Assembly (NCBI GenBank): GCA_011634665.1 | Contig: WAEK01000019.1 | Span: 806,001-870,000 of the forward strand | Length of the DNA stretch: 64,000 nucleotides | Direction: 5' to 3' | DNA from: Mortierella sp. BCC40632 | Taxonomy: Eukaryota > Mortierellomycota > Mortierellomycetes > Mortierellales > Mortierellaceae | In this document: positions 1 through 10,978 of the stretch, one piece after another | How the letters are laid out: each line of letters opens with the position of its first letter | Position numbering within the stretch: position 1 is the first letter of the stretch | Position numbers and translations under genes: made by a program | Notes under the pieces: model-generated | Database searches by the model: none | What the model was told of the DNA's origin: nothing | The model's input: only the letters and a program-made list of their open reading frames with translations

Positions 1-364
1 GCGTGTGGGAAAAGAGTGGCCGAGAGAGAGCGAGACGGGCGACAAAACAAGCACTGACCTGCGTGTTGCTGCTGTTGCCCCGGGGGGTAGGAATAGAGAA
101 AGCCACGGAGACATGTGTCTGTGAAGGGTAGTCTCTGGCAATGATCGGGCAGGTGCTGGGTCCTTTCTCTCTTCTCTTTCTCTCTCTTTGCAGCGCCGTG
201 TCTCTCTGTCTCTTCTCCACACCACTGACGCACATCAAACTCTCTTGAGGTGCTCTCGTTTTTATTGGGAAAGAGAGAGAAAGAGAGAGAGAGAGAGACA
301 AGGAGCAAAGGGACTTGCAGGATCGCATCTCTTTCACGTGGCAGGGGACGCGGGGTACAGGCGT

Positions 365-395
<31 letters not shown>

Positions 396-547
396 GTGCC
401 TTGCTTCCCATACAGACCCCAGTTCAGCCTCTCTCTGGAAATCTGGGAGAACCATCTGCCCCCTTTTCCCCTCTCTCTATTGTTATTGTTTTTGGCCCCA
501 CCCACCTCCTTCCATGTGCCATTGGTCCAGCAGGGACACTGGGCTCG

Positions 548-591
<44 letters not shown>

Positions 592-1321
592 CAATCATCC
601 CACTCTCTCTCTCTCGTGTCCACGTGCCTGAGAACCATATGTGGCGTCTCGGGCCTGGCCCCACTTTCTCTCTCGCTTTACTCTCTCTCACTCTCTTTCA
701 CTAGCGTACCCCTACTCTCGGACCATAGCACATGCCAGAATGTCGAGACTGGTAGGCTCGTTCCTTTCCCATTCTCGTCTCTTAGCTGTCTCCCCCTCCC
801 CCTTTTTTTCCCAACGAGTAACCCTGTCTTTGGACCGGAGATGACACCCTGCATAGGATTAGAACCACCAACTATTTGCATGGATCGATCTGGGCAGAGA
901 GGAATGAAGGAAAAAAAAAAAGACAGCCAAGAGAGCGATCGAGTCAAAATCTATTCTTTTTTGTAGACGATCGAGTCCAAGGAATAATTGCCTTTTTTTT
1001 TTTTTTTTTTTTTTCTGTTACCGTCAACCTTAATTGCTGTTTGTAGACGACTCGCGTGCCTGGAACACGGTTGGATCGTTATACTCTCCTTGATCCAGAG
1101 TTCTCATAACAAACGCGCTGTTAGACGACCCAAGGAACCCGGGGCTAGAGAGATGGAATCAACTCTACCCAATCTCTCCTCCTCCTCCTCCCGCTCGCTA
1201 CCATGGTTGTTTTTGAAAAGATTCTGTAGGTGCTTTCGCTTGCTCTACCAGCGATATAAGCTTTCAAAAGACCTGATGCAACTCGATAGACGAACATCAA
1301 AAGTCGCGTTTACAGGTCAGC

Positions 1322-1359
<38 letters not shown>

Positions 1360-1627
1360 TTTCTGCAACGTTAAAAATAAGAGTTCACAGGGTAGCAATT
1401 CACTCGACACTCTTTGGTACACAGTTCTTGAGAGCGTTTCTTCAGTCTCGGTCACGTTACTTTCAAGTTGCAGGCCCGAGAGCAACTACTGCATTTTTTT
1501 TTTTCTTTGGGATGGTTGATTCGAAAAATTGGAATGTCCAACATAGATACTTGGGATGTCCGATAAAGGAATTTGGGAAATATAAGAGAATTTGGAGGAG
1601 CAAGAGCACAACTTTATCACTTTAGAA
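1..1627. repeat. GA/CT-rich low-complexity flank without a recognisable gene
   Basis: The stretch holds many (GA)n and (CT)n tracts (about 372-393, 550-591 and 1324-1355) and a T run near 991-1014. All long open frames here are translations of these tracts (Arg-Glu or Leu-Ser runs) and have no domain content. I see no gene, and no end of a mobile element that I can prove. Confidence 0.6.
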
Positions 1628-2926
1628 ATGGCCTTCCCAGCACCACAGCTCATCCAGTCCCAAGGCACCGGCGTTGAGCATAATGCTGACTCCAACACCT
1701 CCAGGAATGACAGTCGTCTGCGGTCATTGATGGATTTACACGACTTCCAGGCTGCCCAGCACAAAAACACCTCTGCCTCTGACCCTAGTAGTCGGAGGGA
1801 GAAGGCGTCCGATCAAGCTCCAAAGATAAAGTGTGGCCCTCGATCTACGTACACTAAAAAGCCTCAGAGAAGCAACTTGAGTCGCTGATCGAGGCATTCA
1901 TGATCAAAGATTTGTCGGTGGACAAGGCAGCAAGGCGCGCAAACCTGCCTAGGAGCACCGCATATCGATTCATTAGATGCTATCTGGACAACCCAGATGT
2001 CGAGCTTTCAATGATGCTGAAGAGAAACCCCAGGACGAAGAAGCCCGAAAGGCAGTTGACACAAGAGCACACAGAGTTCATTCTGTCACTGGTCGCAAAC
2101 CAGGCGACCCTGACAGTTGAGAGCATTCATAAAACCCTGAATGAGAAGTTCCAAGCCTTGAAAGTGTCAAAATCAACGATTTACACGCATATGAGGAATG
2201 AGTGTCGCTTATCCTTGAAACGTGTTATCAAGATTCCTCAGATCAGGAACGACCCGAGTGTCATCAATGAGCGATACAACTGGGTCGAGGCATGGACAGG
2301 CCATTACAACGATTTTGTCAATCGCTGTATCTTTATTGACGAGGCAGGGTTCAACATGCACACCATTCGTCGCGTGGGATGGGCTAGAGAGGGGTGAGCG
2401 AGCAACACAGCTTGTCCCAAACAGCAAGGGCAAGAATTACACGGTCATCGGAGCCATTTGTGTGCAGGGTATCGTTGACATGACTGTTGTTCTACCAAAG
2501 TCGGCTTCGACGAGCAAGAAGAGTAGATTGAGGACTGGTTCGGAAAATGAACGAAAGGGAACCACAGCCAAGCACTTTCGGGCCTTTGTTTTTAGCCTCA
2601 TGGACCAATTGGACAAAACCGAGATGAAGGGCTGCACCTTGGTGATGGATAATGCGCCCATCCACAATGGTGTTGCAGACATCATTCAGCAGCGTGGATA
2701 TCGGTGCCTCCCTTTGCCACGATACTCACCATTTTTGAATCCTATTGAGGAATGCTGGTCCAAGGTCAAGTCCTTTTTTGGGAGTCGTGCAATCAACAAG
2801 ACGGAGACGGTAGAGAGTCGCATCAAAGAATCTTTGAGGTCCATCACCACGGAGAATATTCACGGCTGGATCATGCATTCCCTGTCGTTTTTCCCGAAGT
2901 GCCTCGCTAGAGAACAACATTTGTAG
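1628..2926 (+). pseudogene. Tc1/mariner-IS630 family DDE transposase, broken by two frameshifts
   Basis: This is a cut-and-paste DNA transposase. An N-terminal part (1628-1858) is followed by a helix-turn-helix region (motif AARRANLPRSTAYRF, about 1930-1974), then the DDE core. The first Asp is in FIDEAGFN (about 2332-2355), the second in LVMDNAPIH (about 2640-2666) and the Glu in LNPIEECW (about 2737-2760). I count 32 residues between the second Asp and the first Glu of IEE. The frame breaks twice. One A appears to be missing from the A run at 1856-1860. One base is extra near 2386-2394, where the frame would otherwise stop at 2395-2397. The protein frame resumes cleanly after both, so these are recent single-base lesions (or sequencing errors). 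All three catalytic residues survive. No convincing terminal inverted repeats were found. It lies 468 bp upstream of the Fanzor-like gene, on the same strand. Confidence 0.85.
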
Positions 2927-3249
2927 AAACTATAGTTAGAAGTTGATCCAGAGCGTTCAAACATATGTTACCAAGAACTGTTTTTGAAATCGTTCCTTGG
3001 CGAGTGGCCCCTCACATCTCAAACCGAGGAGTCAATCATTACAGTGGCTACAGTCCTTGATAGGGTACGGCTCTAACCGCTCCATTGTTAGCTATTCCAA
3101 GGGAAGACTGTGGATAGTCGAAGTGCGGGTGAAAAAAGGGATGTGGAAAGGTGCTTGGGTGGAACCGTACAACGTAACAAAGAAAGGAAAACACAAACCA
3201 TGTACTCAAATCAATAGCGTGGTCATCAGTTTGTGTGTCCACAGTCGTC
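2927..3249. other. Spacer between transposase and Fanzor-like gene
   Basis: These 323 bp hold no supported gene; the short open frames on both strands have no recognisable content. If the transposase and the Fanzor-like gene are separate elements, a boundary should lie here, but I cannot see a TA duplication or an inverted repeat that marks it. Confidence 0.4.
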
Positions 3250-3393
3250 TATATAACTCCTCGTCCATCACTCTTCTTCCATCATTCTCCTCCATTACAT
3301 CACTTCTTCCTCCTCCTCCTCCATCCTCATCTATCTCTCCATCTATCACTCTCCATCTATCGCTCTTCCACCACCCTCCCACCACGTACCATC
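3250..3393 (+). promoter_or_regulatory. TATA-like site and pyrimidine-rich leader of the Fanzor-like gene
   Basis: A TATA-like stretch (CTATATAA, starting about 3249) is followed by roughly 135 bp of CT-rich sequence that ends in ACCATCATG at the proposed start, 3394. The same arrangement is seen in front of the host genes in this window, which suggests the gene once had a promoter that host polymerase II could use. Confidence 0.5.
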
Positions 3394-6300
3394 ATGTCGG
3401 TCATCATCGAAATCGTTCCTGTGATGACAAATATTAATCCAGGAGCCGACCCTCCTCCATGGCCGGGTGGTGAAAGCAGCAATCGCCAAATGGGCGGCGA
3501 CTCCCGTTCCCAAAAAGAGTTTTTGGATCGTCTAGAGAGCATGCCTTGGTCGACAGCGATTTGTTTGATTGTCGCGAGAACACCAATGGCGCCCTGAAAG
3601 GTCTGCTGGACCACGGAGTCTTCGTGAACACTGGCAATCAGAATTCCCTTGGGCGATTCTTAGTGGACACCTTCCTGACGCCAGGGCCACCAGCCTACAA
3701 CTTGCGACTCACAACGGACGACCCTGAGGTAGAACCAATTCTGGTGCCGCCAAAGACACTCCTCTTATTCAAGTTTGTAGCCGAGAATCTCGGGTACACC
3801 ATTTTTTCTATTCTCGAATCGCGCGAAACCACGCGTCTTTCGACCTGCCGTCTCTGGCGTGTCACCCCAACCCACCAAGGTCTGCGCCCTATTCCATTGC
3901 ATAGATAGCATTGCCGGAACAAGCGAGTACCTGGTTTTAGAATTCACCAACCGTGCAACAACGAGGCGCATACAACGAGTTTTTAATTCACCACAGTTGT
4001 CACCGTCCCTGCAGGAACAGCGCAGTATCGCCTCACCCGGGAAGAGCGCGACATATCGCGACCACGCGAGGAAGGAACCGCTGCGACAAAAGAGAAAGTT
4101 GGCAGATGACACTAAAGCGAGCATGATTGAAGCTCTGAAACAAGGATGGTAAGGCAGAATCCACTCTCACCTCTCATACAAAACATAAAAATTGTACCAC
4201 TGCCCACTGACTCTCTCATCGACTCTTGAAAATAGCTTACGGCGCCTTCAAGAGGACGCAGTAGCAGACATCACAAAGTTCTTCCAGTCAACCAAAGACA
4301 AGAACACCCGAGATGCAGCCTCATCACAACGCCAGAGCGCATTCAAGGAAACTCAGCTCGCTTTGGCTGTCCTCCCCAGAAGGACGATGACGTTTGCGGA
4401 GGATTACTACCGGAACAACATCGCTGATATCATTTTGCGATCTTCGGTAAATTTGAAGAATGACATGAGGGCTGCAGCTGACAGTGATGTGATCACTTTA
4501 TGGCGAGCCACAGTGGAGAACAACGCCGATGCAATTTGGACAGCCGCATTTGATATGAGGGAATCAGAGACGGTAAGGGCCACTGGAAAGAAAAATTGCA
4601 AAAACTGGACCACTGGCTCCGTCAGGTACCGCCGGTGACGATGATGACGAGCCCGACACCAAAAATTGGAGGTCATGTTCCGTGTCGCTGGGGCAAGTTC
4701 TCCGAGACGATTTCGATGTCGATGGCGACAATGAAATGGCAGTAGATGGCTCGGAGAACTGGACGCAACACATTGTTGAACTGCTTGACGCGCGCAGCAA
4801 TGCTCAACGTCGGACATGGTCGAGCAAATGTATTCGACAGTGCACAAGATGACTTTGATAGTAAGTTACACCTTCCACATCTGTCTATCGCTGTTAACAT
4901 TCGACATGGCCATGGTGTAAGGTGGTGACTGATTTTTACTTAACTCCTTGTAGGTGGCCGGGGGATCTGTATGGCATAGCAGGCCGCCTCGACCTGTCTG
5001 AACTGCTTCCGGAAGGGGTCTCCGTTCCAGAGGAGGAGAGGTACCTTGATGTGTCTCCTCTCCCCATGGGCCTTCAAGACACGATTGAGGAGGGCAAAGG
5101 GAACTTTCATAAAGACATTGTGGACCTGTTTTCCGAAAACCACCTGTCCAAAGTTGTCACCCATTTCACTGATCGTAAGGTTGCCAATATCTCATCATCC
5201 TCATCTGGCCCGACAGCAGCTGAGAATGGCCCTCTCATCTCACGCAAGGACAGTACTGACCACCCGCAGTGGAGCAATCTCTCTATGTCACTGTCCCGTG
5301 AATCTGACCATCGCCCACTATTCACGGCAAGAGAGGGTACAACAAAGCTTATGGAAGCTCATCTTCGCCAGTGCGCTACCATGATCTCGAACATGTGGGA
5401 AGGAGTCGGATTCAACAAAAGCCTCGACCACCTTTTAAGGTTCTTATTCAGGTATCATCTTGCACCGAACCGAGCGGCCAGCAACAAAGCGAATAAGTCC
5501 AAATTCGTAGAGAAGAAGAAAGAAAAGAAGGCGAAGAAGGAGATGCAGAGGAAGCAGTCAGGCCTGACAGCCTCCCACTGGCGACATGCTATGAAGAAGG
5601 AGTGCGACCATCTGTGTGACAGTCTTCAGAAGAGTCAGGATACGGCCATCAGGCGCTTTATTCTCAACATCCAACGACTGAACGACATTAAGACTGCACC
5701 GAGCGGGGGCGACACATCACTAATCAAGCCTCTACCGCCGATGCCCGAAATGACTACTGACGAAGACATGCTTGACGAACAAGAGTTGGAAGAGTTGGAC
5801 GAGCAAAACCGAGTGATCTGGATGGAGAATATGAGCTCAGGATGCTTGAGTTAGACATGCAAGTTGCACAAGACCAGCTCATGGATGTTGAAGCACCTAG
5901 TATCCTCGCAAACCCGACCGCTGTTGACACAAAAGTCACGGAGCCAGATCGCAAACGCCTCGCATCGCTACAGGCATTAGCTAAAGTCTTATTGGAGTCG
6001 CCGTCGACCAGGACTAACTACTCCCTTGAGCATGTCCGTGAATCTGCCTTTGAAGACAAGGATTTTACCGACAAAGAGCTCTCCGTAGTAACGAGAATCG
6101 TTAATTGCCTCCGACCTTACGTCCCTAAGCGATACAAAGGTCCAGTCGAAGGGAATTACCGTCCACACACTCAACATGTTGCACTCGACGCGCCTCTGAT
6201 CTTAATCTCAAATGCAATACTTGGATTATTGGGTCATAAGGATTACGCACGCAAGATTTGCCCGCACATGGCGACAGGAAGCCTTCATGGCCTTCTTCTA

Positions 6301-8601
6301 GGCGCACAACAGCTATTCGAGACACTATGCAACAAGAAGGCAGGCCATTTTGATATTTTAGACGTCCAGGGACAGCCTCTCACCAATGTTCAGAATGTCA
6401 CAAGCCCAGAGTCGAACAAGTCCCAGGTATTCAAATCGTTCTTTGACTGGCACAAGATAGAAAAGGCCTGTGTGGACCACGGTTTCAGGTTTGGCAAACG
6501 GTATGCACCGAGAGCTTTTTTTGTTACTCTGAGCACGTTCTCTTGTTACGAGCAGTCCAATTAACTTTTACACTCACACGCTTTCTCTCTCATTGTAGCA
6601 TGGTGTACATCAACAAAGGCATGATTCAGCTCTCTGGTCCGCAGATCCCTGCCGGTGGCACACGGCAACCTGTCGTCAGCACATATGAACACAAAATCAA
6701 AGTTCCCAGAGGCACTGTAGACACTGGTCGATGGAAGCGAGCATTCGTACAATGTGGTCTCACGAAGGAGGAGGTCGAGGCCAAGATCGACACAACAAAA
6801 TCGAGTATCAATGATCTGAAAAAGACACTGGATGATCCAAGAAAGATTGTTCGCACCTTGCGGAGACGTTGCACTGTCGCCGCACGCGCCTTTTAGGCAG
6901 AGTTCACCGGAAGAGCGCCATCATCAGCTCGGACAACTCAAGGACCAACAGTATCAACTGCGGATCGAAGAGCAAAAGCTCATGAAGCTGGAGGACGCTT
7001 ATGCACAAGCGAAAAAGTATTTGAACTATTGGTCCCGGGTCCTTACCGGGGCCAAGAGTACTGCTTCTAACTCATCTAAAAGCAAGACTGCGATGAACCC
7101 CAACAAACCGACCCTTACCATCTCGACTTGGGACCACAGTCGAGCAGAGGACACACCTCAAGGCATTGATATCTCTGACTTGGCGTCATCACACGGGACA
7201 AAGTCGCAAGCAGGAAGGACTCGAGTGGTGGCCACATGGGCCGAAGATCCTGGGCTGGTCAAGATGTCGGAAAACTTACCAGTGACTATTCCCGAAATCC
7301 AGGTCGCAGTGAGCCGCTTCCACGTTTTGGAAAGTAAGTTTATGCAAAGAGAATACACCAATAGTTGTTTTGCCAATTTCAAGCCCATTCTCATTCTGCT
7401 TACTTCTCTTTTTAGGTTTGGTGGATAGCGACATTAATCTTCCACCACCTATGCCAAGAACTCTGGAGGAGAAAAAGCAGGTCCGGAAGGAGGCAAAGGC
7501 GTTGAAATTGCCCGACACCATCACCATCACTGCCCGACAACTGAACGAGGTGTCAAGGACCCGAAAACTCGCCCAAGTCCGACAGGATCTCTTGAAACAC
7601 AAGAAGAGTGAGCTTGTACAACAGGCACTGGACAGCATTTCTTCCATAGATGCATCGTTTGCAAACGCCTCGACAATAAGCGCTGTGGAGACTGCCCAAG
7701 CAGCCAGAGCATCGGTGTCGGCGACATTGCGTGAATTTAACCAGACCCGATCTCTCGTCAAGGCCAAGAAGACTCAGGCCATTTTCTCCAGAAGGGCCCA
7801 AGCAGCAGCACTCTGCAGTGCTGTACGGCGTCAGGCAGCTGAACGTGCCATCCAATCGCTACCACCTCAGGCACATGGTCTGGCCTCGGTCGACAAAGAC
7901 AGTGGCTATTGCAGCCGCTGTTCCCGGTTTGAGTTTCAGAAAAACTCATCGACAAGGTTCTGCCACCCAGGCTACTGCACGAAGACCCGGCCTGACGTGC
8001 GATATGTCGGATTTGTTGGTGCGGCGGGATCTGCTGTTGGATCACGCTTGGGAGGCCACGCCCGCAGAGGGGGGGGCACCAAGATCCGCGCGGAGCACAG
8101 GGCAGCACGGTGTAGTGTGCATCACTGACGAATTTATGACTTCGAAAACTTTTGCCACCTGTGTTTTCAAAAACGAGGCTCGCGCGCCAGCGTAGACTGA
8201 TCGATGGCAAGTCCAAGATAGTTCGGATCCATGGTGCGGTCGAGTGTATCAACCCTGTATGTTGTGGCTTTCTGGCCGGGTACACGGTGAGGCCTCGGGA
8301 CGGCCAAGCGAGCATGAACATTGCTATCGCGGGATTCACTGCTCTGGGGTTAGGTGAGGAGAACGGCGAGGAGGAAATGATGGGGAAAGAGGAGGTGATT
8401 GAGAAAAATATGGAAGTGGATGAGGAGGAAAAGAAGGAGGAAGAAAGTATGGAGGTGGAGGAGGCCAAGAGTCCCAAGCCAAAGCGGGGCCGAAAGCCTA
8501 TTCGACCTTTCAGGCCATATCAACATGAACACCAGTCGCTAATTGCTGGATCCAAAACCCGCCCTCAACTCCCAATGCGGAGCCATGGGGGCTCCCTCTG
8601 A
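3394..8601 (+). pseudogene. Fanzor (eukaryotic TnpB-like RNA-guided nuclease) gene, multi-intron and decayed
   Basis: The frame starts at ATG 3394 and runs through probable introns 4149-4235, 4861-4953, 6501-6598 and 7334-7415, each with GT and AG ends. Protein order: acidic/variable N-terminal half (3394-5840), helical region with a Lys-rich segment (about 5500-5560), conserved core (6060-7330), then the nuclease end. RuvC-I candidate is DPGLVKMS, Asp at 7246-7248. A Gly/Arg-rich block GHARRGG (about 8056-8076) precedes a candidate rearranged RuvC-II Glu at 8093-8095. The zinc-ribbon region reads TSKTFATC (8139-8162), where the first Cys is replaced by Phe, then CINPVCCG (8245-8268). RuvC-III reads RPRDGQASMNIA, Asp at 8299-8301. 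The tail is acidic and then basic. Frame breaks occur near 3537, 3840-3870, 4790-4800, 5825-5835, 6890, 8110-8125 and 8150-8165, so it is probably dead. The Fanzor call rests on my memory of the family motifs; the N-terminal half is assigned only by continuity. Confidence 0.7.
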
Positions 8602-8740
8602 GAGGGATACACAAAGGTGAGCGGCAAGACTCAAAAAATGACCAAAATATCTGACAAAAATGTGCCAAAATATCTGACAAAAATGTGCTAACAAAATGGG
8701 GTTTTCTTCTCAATATTTTAAAAACAGCTGTACTCAAACT
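8602..8740 (+). other. 3' flank of the Fanzor-like gene, possible guide-RNA region
   Basis: In TnpB and Fanzor elements the guide RNA usually overlaps or follows the 3' end of the nuclease gene up to the element end. This AT-rich stretch is the corresponding place here and carries a 23-bp tandem duplication. No structure was computed, so the role is an inference from position alone. Confidence 0.2.
8642..8687 (+). repeat. Perfect 23-bp tandem duplication
   Basis: Two exact adjacent copies (8642-8664 and 8665-8687) begin CCAAAATATCTGACAAAAAT. They lie 40 bp after the stop of the Fanzor-like gene. No inverted counterpart was found left of the transposase. Confidence 0.9.
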
Positions 8741-8804
8741 AAAAGAAAGAAAAGAAAAGAAAAGAAAAGAAAAGAAAAGAAAAGAAAAGAAAAGAAAAGA
8801 AAAA
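8741..8804 (+). repeat. (AAAAG)n microsatellite
   Basis: About a dozen A/G pentamer units follow the presumed end of the mobile block. This could be a decayed poly(A)-like tail or simple repeat expansion; nothing distinguishes the two. Confidence 0.8.
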
Positions 8805-9068
8805 GGTCTGACAATTCTTGCTGATTACCGCTTCCTCATTTTCAATGGAACGGGATTTTTGAAGCGCCACCATCACTAATACCCCAAGTTCTCCACAAAT
8901 TTGATCTGATCTACCATCATTCATACCGATAGTTTGGTGTCTACAAAGACTAAAGAAATGATCTGTCGATTTGGAGGCGGCATATACTTTCAAGTGCCTG
9001 GATACAGAAGGATCCAAAAGAAGGAAGGAATCAAGTCGATCAACCCAAGCTATCGAGCACCTTTTCTT

Positions 9069-9099
<31 letters not shown>

Positions 9100-9506
9100 G
9101 AACTGTTGAGCAGAACGACTCTCTTCAACTGGACACTTTGTAAGGTAAAGAGTACCTGAAGAGTTCTTTCTGCTACATGATTTCCTCTTTCTATGGAATA
9201 CCCCCTATCTTCTTTTCATCAACAAGTAACAGGATTCAAGTTTGAACAGCTGGGGGGATTTTTTCTTTATAAAAAAAAAAAATACTCAATTTGAGTCTAG
9301 CATATCGAATCACTTGTACCAAAGAGACATGGCTTGTCTTGACTGTAAACTTGATTTCACCACCACCCCTTTTTTCTCAATTTTTTTAATCCTCCTTCTC
9401 CCATTCCTTTGTTCATTTGCCGTCGCTGCGTCAAAATTGGTTCTTGTTGGACATGAGATTCAAACAAGAAGAAAGGGAATGCAGAGGGGGTCACAAGACG
9501 AATTTT
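8805..9506. other. Gene-free AT-rich spacer with a 29-T run
   Basis: I see no coding potential. The T run at 9071-9099 and short A runs near 9273-9283, 9549-9557 and 9581-9595 dominate. This is probably the 3' untranslated side of the minus-strand gene that starts at 9881. Confidence 0.5.
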
Positions 9507-9881
9507 TTACTCGGCTTTGTTCTCCCCCTTCTTGTCCTCTAAGCAAAAAAAAAGGATTGCATAGACACGTTTGTGTTGAGAAAAAAAAAAAAAAAGTTCG
9601 TTTTGGCCTACAAGAAAAGAAAGGAAAAGAAAAAGAAAAACAAAAAAAAGACCGGCGTTCATTTTAGGCTTACCACTGTCCTTGCGGAAGAAGGTAAAAT
9701 AGTACATGGTCGCTTCAGCACCCGCAGCAACGCAAAGAGCACCCGCGAGGATCATCTTTTGGGGAGTGGCACCATAGACTGGGTTTCCTTGGGCATCCTT
9801 GCCAGTGGTAGAGAAGAAAGTGCGGCGAGCAGTGACCTGCAGAGGGGCACGGATCAAGCGAGCAGGCACGGAAGCAAACAT
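9507..9881 (-). CDS. Small mitochondrial membrane protein, paralogue A
   Basis: Two exons: 9881-9674 and 9538-9507, joined over an intron with GTAAGC donor and TTAG acceptor, giving 79 residues. The N-terminus is rich in Arg, Ala and Ser with no acidic residue in the first 25 (start MFASVPARLIRAP), typical of a mitochondrial presequence. One hydrophobic segment (about residues 42-66) ends in the aromatic stretch MYYFTFF. The tail is short and charged (EDKKGENKAE). I do not recognise the family; size and design fit an accessory subunit of a respiratory complex, but this is an inference. The divergent gene at 10979 is a paralogue with the same presequence/helix/charged-tail plan. A TATA box lies about 185 bp upstream. 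Confidence 0.7.
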   Translation of the reverse strand: MFASVPARLIRAPLQVTARRTFFSTTGKDAQGNPVYGATPQKMILAGALCVAAGAEATMYYFTFFRKDSGKPKMNAGLFFVFLFLFLSFLVGQNELFFFFSQHKRVYAILFFCLEDKKGENKAE

Positions 9882-10064
9882 GGTAAAGTGAAAAAAAAAG
9901 TGGGGTGGGGAGGAGTGCGGGGTGAGAGAGTAAGAGAGAAGGCTATGTGTTTGTGTTTTTGTTTGTATTGTGTAGAGTGGAGAGTGTGCTTGTTAGAAAG
10001 CGAGAGAGAGAGAGAGAGAGAGAGAGAGCTGATAAAGAATAGTCCAGGATGGCGACATTAACCC

Positions 10065-10072
10065 CTTTTATA
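10065..10072 (-). promoter_or_regulatory. TATA box of paralogue A
   Basis: TATAAAAG reads on the minus strand about 185 bp before the start at 9881. The leader between them is GA-rich on the plus strand, hence CT-rich in the sense direction. The paralogue at 10979 has the identical octamer at a similar distance. Confidence 0.55.
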
Positions 10073-10802
10073 CCAGCTGTTTGACTTGTAAAGTAGAAAA
10101 AGAGCTATTCACGGTTTCCGGGTAACGGTGGGTACCAAGGATCCCGTGGATAGAGGGCGGTGCTCTTGATGTCTTCATTAGGGAAAAAAAGAAGAGAGAG
10201 AGAGAGACGATGGTCGCTTTCAAAGAGGAGAGAGAGAGAGAGAGAGAGAGGCCCTGAGGATGGTTTCTCTAGGCTGTTTTGAGAGTCCTTCCGTAGTTCC
10301 GTTCTTCCCCATGTCGAGAAGAGCGAAGAGTGAAAAAATTATCTTTTCTCCCTTCAGGAGCCGCTTGATTTTGATTTCTGATTTCTGATTTTTCGGGAAT
10401 GAGCAAAAGAGCTTCGGAAAGAGACAAAAACGGTCAATGCGGGAGAGAGGGGCTGCGCACTCCGCAACATGTTGACAACCGAGTAGCCGAATGAAATCAT
10501 TGGAGGAATTACTAAGAAGCAATGGCCTGTGCAACCAGTCCTGCAAAGAGTAGTAGGCAATTGCTTTGTTGGTTGAAGTGCTGATGCTAGGACGAGGACT
10601 GGCAAAAAAAGGACAATCGATCATGACGCGCCTTGTTTTCTTTGCTCTTGGTCGATCTCTCTTCTCCCCGACTGGGTACGTGCTGCCTAATTTGGTCCTG
10701 ACTAATTTGTTTGACCCATGGACCGCCCATCGACTTTGTGCTCGAGCTCGTCACTTCTAGGAGACTCGTTTGTTTTTGTTTTTTTCTTTTTCTTTTTCAT
10801 GG
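10073..10802. other. Intergenic region between divergent mitochondrial paralogues
   Basis: No gene is supported. GA tracts at about 10193-10207 and 10231-10250 belong to the left, minus-strand side; the CT-rich leader of the right-hand gene begins near 10770. The region probably holds both core promoters. Confidence 0.5.
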
Positions 10803-10810
10803 TATAAAAG
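10803..10810 (+). promoter_or_regulatory. TATA box of paralogue B
   Basis: TATAAAAG lies about 170 bp before the ATG at 10979 and is followed by a pyrimidine-rich leader. It is the same octamer at nearly the same distance as in front of paralogue A. Confidence 0.6.
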
Positions 10811-10978
10811 CAACCTGAGAAGCACCCCATTCCCTTTCTTTTCTTCATCACTCTCATCAACACTCTTCTCAACAGTGCAATCTTCTTTCTCCTCTCTCCA
10901 CTCTCTTTCAAGAACTCTTCTTCTCTTCTACTCTCATCACTTCTCAACCTCCCCCCCCCCTCCCCACCAAACTTCACC

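Noticed and set aside
1421..2981. 10-bp inverted match ACAGTTCTTG (1421-1430) and its complement (2972-2981) as transposon ends
   Set aside because: The similarity stops after 10 bp, the flanks show no TA duplication, and a 10-bp match over this distance can be chance.
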